Shown here piece after piece: positions 26,776 to 36,098 of a stretch of DNA of 64,000 bases. Position 1 is the stretch's first letter; the number at the start of each line of letters is the position of its first letter. The notes under the pieces are model-generated. The model did not search any database, was not told the DNA's origin, and saw nothing but the letters and a program-made list of their open reading frames with translations. Both the position numbers and the translations under genes were made by a program. The DNA lies in NCBI GenBank assembly GCA_964571145.1, contig CAZNAP010000003.1, positions 6,851-70,850 of the forward strand, read 5' to 3'. The DNA comes from Suilimivivens sp964571145. GTDB taxonomy: Bacteria; Bacillota; Clostridia; Lachnospirales; Lachnospiraceae.

Positions 26776-27966
26776 ATGGCCCAACGTGAAGAAACGCGGA
26801 ATCTGGAGACCATACCTGTTGGTTCTCTCGGAATTATTCCTTTGGAGGGGTGCAAAACTCTTGGAGAGAAAGTAAATGATTATCTGGTTGAGTGGAGAAC
26901 CGTCCGCGAAAGTGAACACAAGGAAAGTCTGGCATTTTCCGGTTATCAGCGAGACTCCTATATTTTAAAGGCTAAAGTGCCCCGTTTTGGTTCCGGGGAA
27001 GCAAAAGGTATGATTTTGGAATCTGTAAGAGGTACTGATTTATATCTTTTGGTTGATGTAGCCAACTATTCTCTGACTTATTCTCTTTGCGGACATGAAA
27101 ATCACATGTCTCCCGACGATCACTATCAGGATTTAAAAAGAGTGATTGCTGCTGTAGGTGGCAAGGCAAGAAGAATTACCGTTATTATGCCTTATTTATA
27201 TGAAAGCCGTCAGCATAAAAGAACTGCTCGTGAATCTTTAGACTGTGCTTTAGCACTTCAGGAAATGGTTCACATGGGCGTAGACAATATTATTACCTTT
27301 GATGCTCATGATCCCCGTGTTCAAAACGCAATTCCGTTACATGGATTTGAAACTGTTCAGCCGGCTTATCAATTTATTAAGGGATTATTGAAGCATGTGA
27401 AAGGACTTCAACTGGATTCAGACCACATGATGATTATCAGTCCCGATGAAGGTGGTATGAGTCGTGCTATCTATATTGCCAATGTTCTTGGTTTGGATAT
27501 GGGTATGTTCTACAAGAGACGTGATTACACCAAAGTAATTAATGGGCGTAATCCGATTGTTGCCCATGAATTCCTTGGTACTTCTGTTGAAGGCAAGGAT
27601 ATGATTATTATTGACGATATGATTTCCTCAGGTGAAAGTGTATTGGAAGTAGCTTCCGCACTGAAAGAACGCAAGGCAAATAAGATATTTATCTGTTCTA
27701 CGTTTGGATTGTTTACAAATGGTCTGGATCGCTTTGATAAAGCGTATGAAAGTGGCTTAATTGACAGAGTTCTAACCACTAATTTGATTTATCAGACTCC
27801 GGAGCTTCTGAATCGAGAATGGTATATTGACTGTGATATGAGTAAGTATATTGCTTATCTGATTGATACATTGAACCATGACGCTTCAATTAGTGACCTT
27901 CTGAATCCCAATGACAGAATTCAGAAAGTCGTTTCCAAGTATCGCGCTGACGAAGAAATTGATTAG
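26776..27966 (+). CDS. prs: Ribose-phosphate pyrophosphokinase (PRPP synthetase), long form
   Basis: A 396-aa enzyme making PRPP from ribose 5-phosphate and ATP; typical Prs proteins are 310-330 aa. The core is clear: ESVRGTDLYLLVD, VIMPYLYESRQHKRTARES, IITFDAHDPRVQNAIP, SPDEGG and the PRPP loop IIIDDMISSGES (about 277-288). The extra length is an N-terminal extension of about 25 residues and an insertion near residues 40-80. PRPP loop residues differ from the usual DDMIDTGGT, so kinetic or allosteric differences are possible. It lies 9 bp after the helicase-loader gene. Confidence 0.88.
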   Translation: MAQREETRNLETIPVGSLGIIPLEGCKTLGEKVNDYLVEWRTVRESEHKESLAFSGYQRDSYILKAKVPRFGSGEAKGMILESVRGTDLYLLVDVANYSLTYSLCGHENHMSPDDHYQDLKRVIAAVGGKARRITVIMPYLYESRQHKRTARESLDCALALQEMVHMGVDNIITFDAHDPRVQNAIPLHGFETVQPAYQFIKGLLKHVKGLQLDSDHMMIISPDEGGMSRAIYIANVLGLDMGMFYKRRDYTKVINGRNPIVAHEFLGTSVEGKDMIIIDDMISSGESVLEVASALKERKANKIFICSTFGLFTNGLDRFDKAYESGLIDRVLTTNLIYQTPELLNREWYIDCDMSKYIAYLIDTLNHDASISDLLNPNDRIQKVVSKYRADEEID

Positions 27967-27968
27967 CT

Positions 27969-27985
27969 TAGTCACTCGGTGACTA
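27969..27985. repeat. Palindromic junction motif after prs
   Basis: TAGTCAC (27969-27975), triloop TCG, GTGACTA (27979-27985) make a perfect 7-bp hairpin between the convergent prs and membrane-peptidase genes. It is the clearest copy of the recurrent junction motif. No T-tract follows, so it is a poor intrinsic terminator. Confidence 0.7.
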
Positions 27986-28014
27986 GACGAATCACAGATA
28001 ACACAAATTTGAAT

Positions 28015-31000
28015 TTATTGCATGATGACAGCAGCTGTTTTATTCATAATATCAGCTGCTGTTCCTTTTTCAAAAATATCCTGTAAACCCACATATTCTA
28101 CCGCACTGCAATACGGCACATAGGTAGGAAGTGCTGTTAACTGCATATACAGTTCTACAGCCTTATGTGGATCTTCAACGGATATGGTAAATAAATCCAG
28201 ACTGGATAAAGCAGAGGTCAGATAAGAAACATAATAGCAGGGATCACTAAACAGATGATTGACATTGCTCCAATCATACAACTGAGTGATTTCCGGCACA
28301 TAATAGATGCCATATTCTTCCGAAAGTTCTAAATAAAGTTCATTCATCTCCTGAATTGTCATATCTGGATTCTCATAAACCTCAATTTCAAATTCTGATA
28401 TTTGTGCCACATCCACTACTGCCTGTGCCAATTGGAATATCTGGGCAAAAGCAAGCTGTTCTCCTGCTTCACCTGCTGCTAAATCATCATAATACTCATA
28501 AAACAGTAATTCCAACCCTTGTGAATGAATTTCCGCTACGTCCATATTCATATTGGTTTCAAGAATACTTTCCGTGCTTCGATAGGTCTGATTATAATGT
28601 CCAAATTCGTGAATTGCTGTATGATAATCGCGGTAATCGCCTGTTGGCGATGCAAAAATAAATGCATCCTGATAATAAGGTAAATCAATTGTAAATCCCA
28701 CATTGGCTTTGACATCCGAAAAAGCAATGTCATACATTTCATATTCCATCAGATGAGACAGACTTGCCCCTAACTCCGGGTCTATTTCATTCATATACGG
28801 CAGAATTGCAGCATACATCTCCTCATCCTCTAACACGGGAATGGTATATAATGGTGTCAAATCCATCTCTCGCAGTTCTGTTTCCATATCCGAAATTACA
28901 GGTACAATATCCTTTTTAATCATTTGGAACAGCTTCTTCACGTCCTCATAACTGTAATCTCTGACATAGAGTTCAGAATATGCATATTCTGCATAATTAT
29001 CGTACCCGCTTATTTGTGCCATTTCATTTCGAAGGGTCACTAACTCTAAAAAAATAGTTCCAAGTGCATCCGTTCGCTTTTGACCAATTCCTTGATAAAT
29101 AGCGATGTAATCTGAGGGTTCCAGCGTCATGCCCACCATGTCGAGGTCCGCTGAATTCCATTCTTTACCCTGGTATTCAAAGATAAAATCTTCCCCGGCT
29201 GCCTGCTCGAATTCACGAGTCAGCTTATTTTCTTCTGCTTCTATCTCCAATTCACGTTCTGTTTTATCCTCATACTTGGCCATTGATTCCACCAGATAGG
29301 GGTCCATTACCGTTTTCATGGTTTCCCGGTAAGGCGACTGGCATACCTGGCGAAGTGTACCGTAAGCATGATCCTGAATTGTAATACACATCTCCAGCAA
29401 TTCTTGTTCCTTCAGTGTATTTTCCTCGCTATAAATATCCTGATAGTATTGAATACTGGCCAGAGAATAACACGTCGACAGTATGCTCAGTTCATCCGTC
29501 ACCTTTGTATACAAATTTATCATTAGTTCCGGATCCGCCTGTTCTCCTGTTGCAACTGCATCAGCTGCCAACGTTTCCATCTGTTCTAAAAGTCCTGTAA
29601 TCACCGTTTTGTCATATGTTAAATCATTCATTTCCGAGAAAGAAACATCTGCTTTCTTTCTGGTTTGATAAAAAGAAGTTGTCTGATACACATACAGCGT
29701 ATAGGGAGAGCTGTCGTTTGTGTAAGTACCCACTAACTCAAGTCCCGTCTCCTGCGCATTACTCAGTTCAATTCTAGAGAAAATATAGCGTCCGCCCAGT
29801 GCCTTAAAGGCATCCAAATCAATATAAATATCGTTGTCAGTCACGTTATAGCTTCTGTATGCATTGACAATTGAAAGGTCGGTACCGGAATACAGATAGG
29901 CTCTGGCACCCCACTCATCATAATAAATTCGACTTTCTTCTACACGATCCAGTGCCGGTGCAATGACTTTACGAAACTCATCTTTATATATCTGCGAATA
30001 AAATCCCAAATAGCCATCTAATGTAGCAATTCCATTGTATTCTAATATAGCAGGATAAAAGCCATAAGCCGCGGACCATTGCCCACAATAGCCAATGTCT
30101 TCTTTCGCTTCTTCAAATAATTCCTCGGAATAAAATTCTCCATAACTAAGCTGATCCACCTGTTTGTCTTTGACAATCGAATACGCCTGCCCAAAACAGG
30201 TATGATACAAATCATTAAAGGTAGTATCGGACAAAACAATCAACAAGATGCTAGCTACTGCCAGCAGATTTGCCGCAACAGTCAGCAGCTTCCTGCCATT
30301 GTCATATAGTCTTTTTAAAACCAGAAAGAATGCCGCATACCAGACAAACGGGCTAAAAAAGACCGTTCTGTTAAACTGCCAACCGGTGAGAGGTGGGCAA
30401 ATCGTCTCCACCACTTGGCGAAAACCTTCCCAATAATAGATTCCATAAATCACACTGTTAAACACAAGCACCAGTGCCATTAAGTTAAACAAATCATGAA
30501 AAATACCCTTTAGATTTTTATGACGAATATAAGAAACATTCAAATAAATAAAATAAAAAATACACACAGGTAAAATCAACCATGTATGCATACTTTCCGC
30601 ATGAAACATGCCTTTTGTCAATACATCACCGATGGTTCGTATTATTTCTACGGCTGACATACTCCCTGCAACCATAGTAGAACGAATGGTCACCTCGTCT
30701 CCAAACAGCATTAACCCGAAAAGTCTGTATTCACAGGCAATACAACCGGCAGAAAGCACCACAATCGCCAACAGATTTCTCCAAGGAATCTTTTTGTCCC
30801 TAATCCACAGCCAAATAAAAGCTACTACCATATAGGCTAAGATAAATAACCCAAAATAAGTGAAATAAGATAACAGAGGATAAAAAAACAGTGCCACATA
30901 CCACTTAGCTGCCGGTTGTCTATAAATCTTCAGAACCAGCCAAATCACAAGTGGAATAGAAGCAAAAGGAATGCCGAAAGCCGGAAATAAATTCAGAATC

Positions 31001-31404
31001 CCATAGGCCAAGCCAAGCAGATAAACCAAAGGTTTGTATTTGGAATATTGTTCTCCGTACAACTCCTTCGCCAATAGAATCACAGAGCCTAATGCAATCA
31101 GTATTTTAAGAAAATATCCTGCAATATAAGCCCAATATGCAGGTAAAATCATATATAGCATTGTATATAAAGAAAACTCAGCAGGTAGACTGTCCCTGCT
31201 GATTCCACCCAGAAAAGGAACCCATTCTCCATGAGTCCAAAAGGTTCCCGTATCTTTCATCATTTGAAATTGGGGAATAAAGAGATCCAGATTATCATGA
31301 ACCGCAATGATACTGTCTTCCCCGCTAAGAATAAAAACAAGACCTGCAAATACAATAAAACCAAATACAATCAATAAATACCAGTTGGTAATCAGCTTTT
31401 TCAA
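28015..31404 (-). CDS. Polytopic membrane protein (DUF6044/YfhO-like) fused to an M3-like metallopeptidase
   Basis: A single 1129-aa frame. Residues 1 to about 400 contain around a dozen hydrophobic segments and the early motif AVHDNLDLFIPQFQM followed by LGGISRDSLPAEFS, as in DUF6044/YfhO-type GT-C-like membrane glycosyltransferases. Residues about 560-1129 look like an M3 (oligoendopeptidase-type) metallopeptidase: zinc motif HEFGH at 932-936 and a downstream AEIHSQGLELL supplying the third ligand. The peptidase would probably lie outside the cell. It is 56 bp downstream of a GtrB/CsbB-like glycosyltransferase gene, which could supply a polyprenyl-phosphate sugar. The fusion is unusual and no frameshift is visible. 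Confidence 0.78.
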   Translation of the reverse strand: MKKLITNWYLLIVFGFIVFAGLVFILSGEDSIIAVHDNLDLFIPQFQMMKDTGTFWTHGEWVPFLGGISRDSLPAEFSLYTMLYMILPAYWAYIAGYFLKILIALGSVILLAKELYGEQYSKYKPLVYLLGLAYGILNLFPAFGIPFASIPLVIWLVLKIYRQPAAKWYVALFFYPLLSYFTYFGLFILAYMVVAFIWLWIRDKKIPWRNLLAIVVLSAGCIACEYRLFGLMLFGDEVTIRSTMVAGSMSAVEIIRTIGDVLTKGMFHAESMHTWLILPVCIFYFIYLNVSYIRHKNLKGIFHDLFNLMALVLVFNSVIYGIYYWEGFRQVVETICPPLTGWQFNRTVFFSPFVWYAAFFLVLKRLYDNGRKLLTVAANLLAVASILLIVLSDTTFNDLYHTCFGQAYSIVKDKQVDQLSYGEFYSEELFEEAKEDIGYCGQWSAAYGFYPAILEYNGIATLDGYLGFYSQIYKDEFRKVIAPALDRVEESRIYYDEWGARAYLYSGTDLSIVNAYRSYNVTDNDIYIDLDAFKALGGRYIFSRIELSNAQETGLELVGTYTNDSSPYTLYVYQTTSFYQTRKKADVSFSEMNDLTYDKTVITGLLEQMETLAADAVATGEQADPELMINLYTKVTDELSILSTCYSLASIQYYQDIYSEENTLKEQELLEMCITIQDHAYGTLRQVCQSPYRETMKTVMDPYLVESMAKYEDKTERELEIEAEENKLTREFEQAAGEDFIFEYQGKEWNSADLDMVGMTLEPSDYIAIYQGIGQKRTDALGTIFLELVTLRNEMAQISGYDNYAEYAYSELYVRDYSYEDVKKLFQMIKKDIVPVISDMETELREMDLTPLYTIPVLEDEEMYAAILPYMNEIDPELGASLSHLMEYEMYDIAFSDVKANVGFTIDLPYYQDAFIFASPTGDYRDYHTAIHEFGHYNQTYRSTESILETNMNMDVAEIHSQGLELLFYEYYDDLAAGEAGEQLAFAQIFQLAQAVVDVAQISEFEIEVYENPDMTIQEMNELYLELSEEYGIYYVPEITQLYDWSNVNHLFSDPCYYVSYLTSALSSLDLFTISVEDPHKAVELYMQLTALPTYVPYCSAVEYVGLQDIFEKGTAADIMNKTAAVIMQ

Positions 31405-31430
31405 ATAGAATCCTCCATGTCAGACTCTTT

Positions 31431-31466
31431 TAAGCACACGGTGCTTAGTCACTTGGGTGCTTAGCC
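31431..31466. repeat. Double junction motif between the glycosyltransferase and fusion genes
   Basis: TAAGCAC (31431-31437), triloop ACG, GTGCTTA (31441-31447) form a perfect 7-bp hairpin. It is followed by TAGTCACTTGGGTGCTTA, a second, imperfect copy of the recurrent motif. It lies in the 56-bp gap inside an operon. Confidence 0.6.
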
Positions 31467-32396
31467 CAGGCGATGTTCTTTCTCACAAACAAGCCCAAAG
31501 CGATATTCAAAGTCACGTCTGTTTTTCATAGCCATATTAGACAAAATAAGTCCTGCAAAGAAAGATTGAATCGCCGCCATTCCAATAAAACCACACACGA
31601 TTAATGTAGGGAAACGCAGAACCAATCCTGTCAGCATATATTCAATAATGACCGGTATCACAAATATAACTGCTGCCGCAGCCAACAATAAGGCAAATAT
31701 TCCAAAAAATCCAAACGGCTTGTAATCTCTGTAAAGACGGAAAATTGTGCCAAGCACACGCATTCCATCCACATAAGTGTTCAGCTTTGACACACTGCCT
31801 TCCGGCCTGTCGCGGTAATCCACGATTACATTGTCAATTTGCATATGGTTATAGACAGCGTGAATGGTCATTTCCGTTTCAATTTCAAAACCGGCAGAAA
31901 GCACCGGGAAGGTTTTCACAAATCCATAGCTGAACGCACGAAAGCCTGTCATAATATCCTTGATTTTACAGCCGAAAAGTCGATTAATACTGGAGCGCAC
32001 CAGTGAATTTCCCAAATTATGAAACGGACGCTTGTTTTCTTCAAAATAAGTAGAGGATAATCTGTCTCCGACTACCATATCCGCATTATAGGTCAAAACT
32101 TTGTCCACCATTTCAGGTGCAAATTCCATGGGATAGGTATCGTCTCCGTCTACCATAATATAACAATGTGCCTCTATTTCACGGAACATTCTTCTGATGA
32201 CATTCCCCTTACCCTGTACATATTCATGCTTGATGACGGCTCCTGCCTGCTCTGCAAGCTCTACCGTTCTATCTGTTGAATTATTGTCATATACATAAAC
32301 AACTGCTTCAGGTAAGGCTTTTTTTGCGTCCTCAATTACCTTTACAATCGTTTTTTCCTCATTATAACACGGAATTAATACAGCGATTTTGTCCAT
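31461..32396 (-). CDS. Polyprenyl-phosphate glycosyltransferase (GT2, GtrB/CsbB-like)
   Basis: A 311-aa GT-A enzyme (IPCYNEEKTI, DNNSTDRT, VDGDDTYP, VGDRLSSTYFEENKR, FRAFSYGF) with two C-terminal transmembrane segments at about 230-300. Such enzymes load a sugar onto undecaprenyl phosphate on the cytoplasmic face. The downstream multi-pass protein is the likely user of the lipid-linked sugar, like the csbB-yfhO pair of Bacillus. Confidence 0.88.
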   Translation of the reverse strand: MDKIAVLIPCYNEEKTIVKVIEDAKKALPEAVVYVYDNNSTDRTVELAEQAGAVIKHEYVQGKGNVIRRMFREIEAHCYIMVDGDDTYPMEFAPEMVDKVLTYNADMVVGDRLSSTYFEENKRPFHNLGNSLVRSSINRLFGCKIKDIMTGFRAFSYGFVKTFPVLSAGFEIETEMTIHAVYNHMQIDNVIVDYRDRPEGSVSKLNTYVDGMRVLGTIFRLYRDYKPFGFFGIFALLLAAAAVIFVIPVIIEYMLTGLVLRFPTLIVCGFIGMAAIQSFFAGLILSNMAMKNRRDFEYRFGLVCEKEHRLG

Positions 32397-32456
32397 AATG
32401 GCTCCTGCCTTTCTCCTTGGCTTGTCCGATTAATAACATCTTGATTTTCACATTCT

Positions 32457-32485
32457 ACTATAACAAATATTTAATCTATCGTCAA
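32457..32485 (-). promoter_or_regulatory. Promoter of the glycosyltransferase-peptidase fusion operon
   Basis: -35 TTGACG (32480-32485) and -10 TATAGT (32457-32462) are separated by exactly 17 bp on the minus strand. This is one of the best sigma-A matches in the window. Confidence 0.75.
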
Positions 32486-32537
32486 AAATTGTTCGTTGCG
32501 AAACCAATGCACCTGTTATATACTAGATAAGAATCGT

Positions 32538-32567
32538 TTGTCGGTTATTGACGAATAATACTATTAT
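32538..32567 (+). promoter_or_regulatory. plsC: Possible plsC promoter
   Basis: -35 TTGTCG (32538-32543), 18-bp spacer, -10 TATTAT (32562-32567), about 20 bp before the plsC RBS. Confidence 0.45.
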
Positions 32568-32588
32568 ATAGAAAAGGAACGTGACTTT

Positions 32589-33323
32589 ATGATTCGATTT
32601 ATTAGTGTCTTAATATTCGTTATTTTATTCTTGATTCTCAGTATTCCTCTTCTGATAGCGGAATGGATCATCGGTAAATTTAATATGGATTTAAAGAATA
32701 AAAGTTCACTAGCGATTGTCAACTGGGCTTTTCGTGTATGCCTGTTTTTCTCAGGAACGAAAATTACAGTTTTGGGAGAAGACAATGTACCCAAGGATCA
32801 GGCTGTTTTATATGTTGGAAATCATCGCAGTTATTTTGATATATTGTTGACTTACGTGCGCGTGCCCAGACCCACCGGTTACATTGCAAAAAAGGAAATG
32901 CTCCGCTATCCGCTTCTGGTCAACTGGATGAAAAATCTTCATTGCCTTTTTCTGGATCGACAAGATATTAAACAAGGCTTAAAGACAATTTTGACAGCTA
33001 TAGAGAAAATTAAATCAGGTATTTCCATTTGTATCTTTCCGGAAGGGACCCGCAACAGAACCAATGATACTTTCATGGAATTTCATGAAGGCAGTTTTAA
33101 AGTTGCAGAGAAAACCGGCTGTCCCATTATTCCTATGACCATTAACAATTCCGCAGATATTTTCGAAGACCACCTTCCAAAAATTCGCAAAACACATGTG
33201 GTAATCGAATACGGAAAACCCATTTACTTAAGTGACTTGTCTAAAGAAGACCGTAAACGGGCAGGCGCTTATACCTTGAATATCATTAAAGAAACTTACT
33301 TTAAAAACAAAGAATTGGTATAG
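32589..33323 (+). CDS. plsC: 1-acyl-sn-glycerol-3-phosphate acyltransferase
   Basis: A 244-aa membrane-associated acyltransferase making phosphatidic acid. It has an N-terminal hydrophobic segment, the catalytic HX4D box (NHRSYFD, His 79 and Asp 84), FPEGTRNR, and a VIPMT-type IIPMTINNS segment. RBS AAAAGGAA. It stands alone on the plus strand and ends 10 bp from a convergent gene. Confidence 0.92.
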   Translation: MIRFISVLIFVILFLILSIPLLIAEWIIGKFNMDLKNKSSLAIVNWAFRVCLFFSGTKITVLGEDNVPKDQAVLYVGNHRSYFDILLTYVRVPRPTGYIAKKEMLRYPLLVNWMKNLHCLFLDRQDIKQGLKTILTAIEKIKSGISICIFPEGTRNRTNDTFMEFHEGSFKVAEKTGCPIIPMTINNSADIFEDHLPKIRKTHVVIEYGKPIYLSDLSKEDRKRAGAYTLNIIKETYFKNKELV

Positions 33324-33333
33324 GCTTAAGCGC

Positions 33334-34233
33334 TTATTCCATCTTATTCACTGTAAATACCATACCACTGATAGGGTAAATCCACTCATTGTTAAGCGAT
33401 ATGTCATAAATACCGTTTTTATGTTCATGTGCCACTTCCACAGAGGATTCTTCTCCTTTGCTTAAGAAGGAAAACATCTCAACATTCATAGTATCTTCGG
33501 GATAGCTTACTGATATTTTAGGCGCTTTTGTAGGATACACAATTGCTACTTCCAAAATGCTGTCCCAACGCTTTGGCATGTGGAAAATAATCCGCACGGT
33601 ATGCTCTTGTACATCCAATTTATGTTGCGCATGCAATTTCACAATCATGGCATTTTCATTGATCACGACATCATGAATTTCGCCTGCAGAATTATCTATT
33701 TGCACATCTAATTTGAAAAGGCTGCGGAACTGTTCCAGCAATTCAGCTTTCTGTAAAGATAAGAAGTATTGAACATCCTCTTTCTTTAAATCCAAACTTT
33801 CCCGGAAAATACAGTTTTCCAATTCAGCATCTATTTTCTTATCTCTGAATGCATTATCAAGATTCTTATTGTCAAACACAAATCCAATCGAAAAATCATT
33901 TCCAATTGCACCATTTGATTCTTCTGACAAATACTTTACTTTGTAAAACAATTTTTCCTGTACATAAAAATAATCATCACAATTCGATAAAATATTGTAA
34001 CCCTTGGGTAAATACATGCTTAATTCAAAGTCATAATTAAACTCTGTTCTGATTTTATAATTTACATCCGTAAATAAATAATTCTTAATATTATCCTGAA
34101 TCATTTCTGTTGCATCTTCATCTTTGACAATCGCAGCAACTGTGGATTGAATAAATCGTTTCTTTTGTTCCTCTGTAAACAAATCCAGTGTGTCAGGATT
34201 ACTCATCAGTGTTTCCGTTATCTTTTGAGACAT
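33334..34233 (-). CDS. Uncharacterised protein
   Basis: A 299-aa soluble protein that I do not recognise. It has no signal peptide or transmembrane segment, is rich in charged residues, and has a helical N-terminus (residues 1-60) followed by mostly beta-like sequence. RBS is weak. It follows the dipeptidase gene by 43 bp, so it may belong to the cell-wall precursor operon (hydrolase-murF-ddl-dipeptidase). The 3' end lies 10 bp from plsC, with the palindrome TAAGCGCTTA (33327-33336) in between, and there is no room for a separate terminator. Confidence 0.7.
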   Translation of the reverse strand: MSQKITETLMSNPDTLDLFTEEQKKRFIQSTVAAIVKDEDATEMIQDNIKNYLFTDVNYKIRTEFNYDFELSMYLPKGYNILSNCDDYFYVQEKLFYKVKYLSEESNGAIGNDFSIGFVFDNKNLDNAFRDKKIDAELENCIFRESLDLKKEDVQYFLSLQKAELLEQFRSLFKLDVQIDNSAGEIHDVVINENAMIVKLHAQHKLDVQEHTVRIIFHMPKRWDSILEVAIVYPTKAPKISVSYPEDTMNVEMFSFLSKGEESSVEVAHEHKNGIYDISLNNEWIYPISGMVFTVNKME

Positions 34234-34276
34234 TTCCAGCGCAGAGGAATCTTTGGTTAATTTTTCATTGAAGAAA

Positions 34277-34903
34277 TCAAAAATCAGTAAAGGTGGAATA
34301 ATGCCACCATTCAGATGGCAAATTCGTAAATCCCACTGATGTCATTGCCGAATATAAAATACGCCGATTTTGTTTGATGATGTCCTCATCTGTCTCTTCA
34401 TAAAAATCTGTATGGGTTGCCTGCGTAAAAGCGTCGAAAGCAGTTCCCATATTCAGTTCATTGCCATCTCGGTCAATTAGTGTAAGATCAATCGCCCCTC
34501 CTGTTGTATGCGCCGGAGGACAGATTGTATCTCTAACCGGTAATGCCACATATTTGGAAATTTCCCGTTTCTGCAGTTCTTCCGGCAAATCCGCTAATTG
34601 AAACTCTTTGATAATAATCTGTGCATAGAAATAAAACAATTCTTCCTGAAGAGCAAAGGGTCTCCATGCATCCCAAATTCGAAACCGAAGGCCAGTCGGT
34701 AATTGCTTCTGTGCCAGTAATAACAGGTCCCTCACTTCTTTCCGCAGCAGGCATTTCTTCTCCGCATTCTTCATGCCCAGTAACGGATATTGCATTTTGA
34801 CACTAATCTCATTTCCGTCAATCAGCTCAACAAATGGAGAGGAAATAAAATTCCTCTTTTCGCATCGTTCCGGTTGTTCTATTGCAGGGATGCTATATTC
34901 CAC
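34277..34903 (-). CDS. D-Ala-D-Ala dipeptidase, VanX/DdpX family
   Basis: A 208-aa zinc dipeptidase of the VanX family. Visible motifs are the catalytic-Arg region IWDAWRPFALQ, the zinc-ligand segment AHTTGGAIDLTLID (His and Asp) and EWWHY (catalytic Glu and third ligand His). It starts with GTG overlapping the ddl stop codon (TAGTG) after AAAGGAGTG, so translation is coupled. No VanH, VanA-type ligase or VanRS pair is present, so recycling or turnover of D-Ala-D-Ala is more likely than glycopeptide resistance. Confidence 0.88.
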   Translation of the reverse strand: MEYSIPAIEQPERCEKRNFISSPFVELIDGNEISVKMQYPLLGMKNAEKKCLLRKEVRDLLLLAQKQLPTGLRFRIWDAWRPFALQEELFYFYAQIIIKEFQLADLPEELQKREISKYVALPVRDTICPPAHTTGGAIDLTLIDRDGNELNMGTAFDAFTQATHTDFYEETDEDIIKQNRRILYSAMTSVGFTNLPSEWWHYSTFTDF

Positions 34904-36084
34904 TATGATTTCACTCCTTTTGTGCCCGAAAAAGATTGTTGACTCAAAATATTCGTATCAAAAGTAAATGTCAAATTCTGTTCCTCTCTGGATCGTTTCA
35001 GGGCAAGTTGAATCATTCTGTCCAGTAGCTCTTTGTAGGGAATTCCGATTGGTTCCCACAAATAAAAAGCCAGAGAGCCGGGAATTGTATTAATTTCATT
35101 AAAATACAGGTCTTGTGTGTCGTTATCCACCAAAAAGTCTATTCTCGAAACGCCGTTGCATCCAAGGCACTTAAATGCTTTCACTGCCAAATTTTGAACC
35201 TCGGTTCTCTTTTCATCCGATAATTCAGCTGGAATCTTTCTCGAAACACTGGCCATTCCTTTTGATTTGCCACCTTTGCCATTTCCCAAATATTTGTCTT
35301 CATAACTCAGGATATCTTTTGTGTGTAACGGTTCTTCGCATTCAGAAGCAATTGCTTCATTTTCATTACCCAGTACTGCACAGTTTATCTCTCGAAGATT
35401 GGTAATGGCATGTTCGATGATAATTTTCGATGCATAATTAAACGCATCATCAATTACCTGTGTTAACTCCACTTTGTCCTTTGCAATACCTATTCCTACG
35501 CTGGAGCCAAGATTAACAGGCTTGACAATCACCGGATATCCCAACTTATTTTCAGTTTTCTCAATCATCTTATCAATGTCACTATAATCGGAAGTCGTAA
35601 AAGTCATGCCATCTAACACAGGAATGCCATTGTCTTTTAATACGGCCTTCATAATATATTTATCCATACCGATTGCAGATGCAGTCACATCACAGCCTAC
35701 AAACGGAATACCAATTGTTTTTAAATATCCCTGTAGGGTTCCGTCTTCTGCATTTGTTCCATGCACAATAGGAAAAGCCACATCGATTGCAATACTCTTT
35801 TCCTTCTTAAATTTTTTGGCCGGATAGGGCACTAAATTTACGGCTCCATTTTCATTCACAAAAATCACGCGCTGTGATTTTTGAATTAAGGTGTCAATAT
35901 TTTTATAGGCTTCTATTTCACCTATTTGTTCTCCGATATACATATCATTCTTTTTCGTAATATAGACCGGTATAATATGATACTTCTCTGTATCCATACT
36001 CATAATTGCCTGTATACCGGATATAATCGACACCTCATGCTCTACACTTTTTCCGCCAAACAATACCGCAACATTGATTTTCAT
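34903..36084 (-). CDS. ddl: D-alanine--D-alanine ligase
   Basis: A 393-aa ATP-grasp ligase: VAVLFGGKSVEHEVSIISG at the N-terminus, FPIVHGTNAEDGTLQGYL, GYPVIVKPVNLGSSVGIGI, and FNEINTIPGS. The omega-loop region keeps SYEDKY, similar to YDYEAKY of D-Ala-D-Ala enzymes, so D-Ala as second substrate is favoured over D-Ser or D-Lac; this is inference. The start at 36084 has AGGAG eight bases upstream; a TTG at 36102 also opens the frame. It follows murF directly, with the start 15 nt downstream of the murF stop. Confidence 0.92.
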   Translation of the reverse strand: MKINVAVLFGGKSVEHEVSIISGIQAIMSMDTEKYHIIPVYITKKNDMYIGEQIGEIEAYKNIDTLIQKSQRVIFVNENGAVNLVPYPAKKFKKEKSIAIDVAFPIVHGTNAEDGTLQGYLKTIGIPFVGCDVTASAIGMDKYIMKAVLKDNGIPVLDGMTFTTSDYSDIDKMIEKTENKLGYPVIVKPVNLGSSVGIGIAKDKVELTQVIDDAFNYASKIIIEHAITNLREINCAVLGNENEAIASECEEPLHTKDILSYEDKYLGNGKGGKSKGMASVSRKIPAELSDEKRTEVQNLAVKAFKCLGCNGVSRIDFLVDNDTQDLYFNEINTIPGSLAFYLWEPIGIPYKELLDRMIQLALKRSREEQNLTFTFDTNILSQQSFSGTKGVKS

Positions 36085-36098
36085 GCGCCAATCTCCTC

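Noticed and set aside
28020..28062. GCAGCTG/CAGCTGC inverted repeat at the 3' end of the fusion gene
   Set aside because: It lies inside the coding sequence and has no T-tract, so it was not called a terminator.
34277..36084. Vancomycin-resistance cluster
   Set aside because: A VanX-like dipeptidase and a VanG-similar ligase are adjacent, but VanH/VanT, VanY and VanRS are absent and the ligase omega-loop looks like a D-Ala-D-Ala enzyme.
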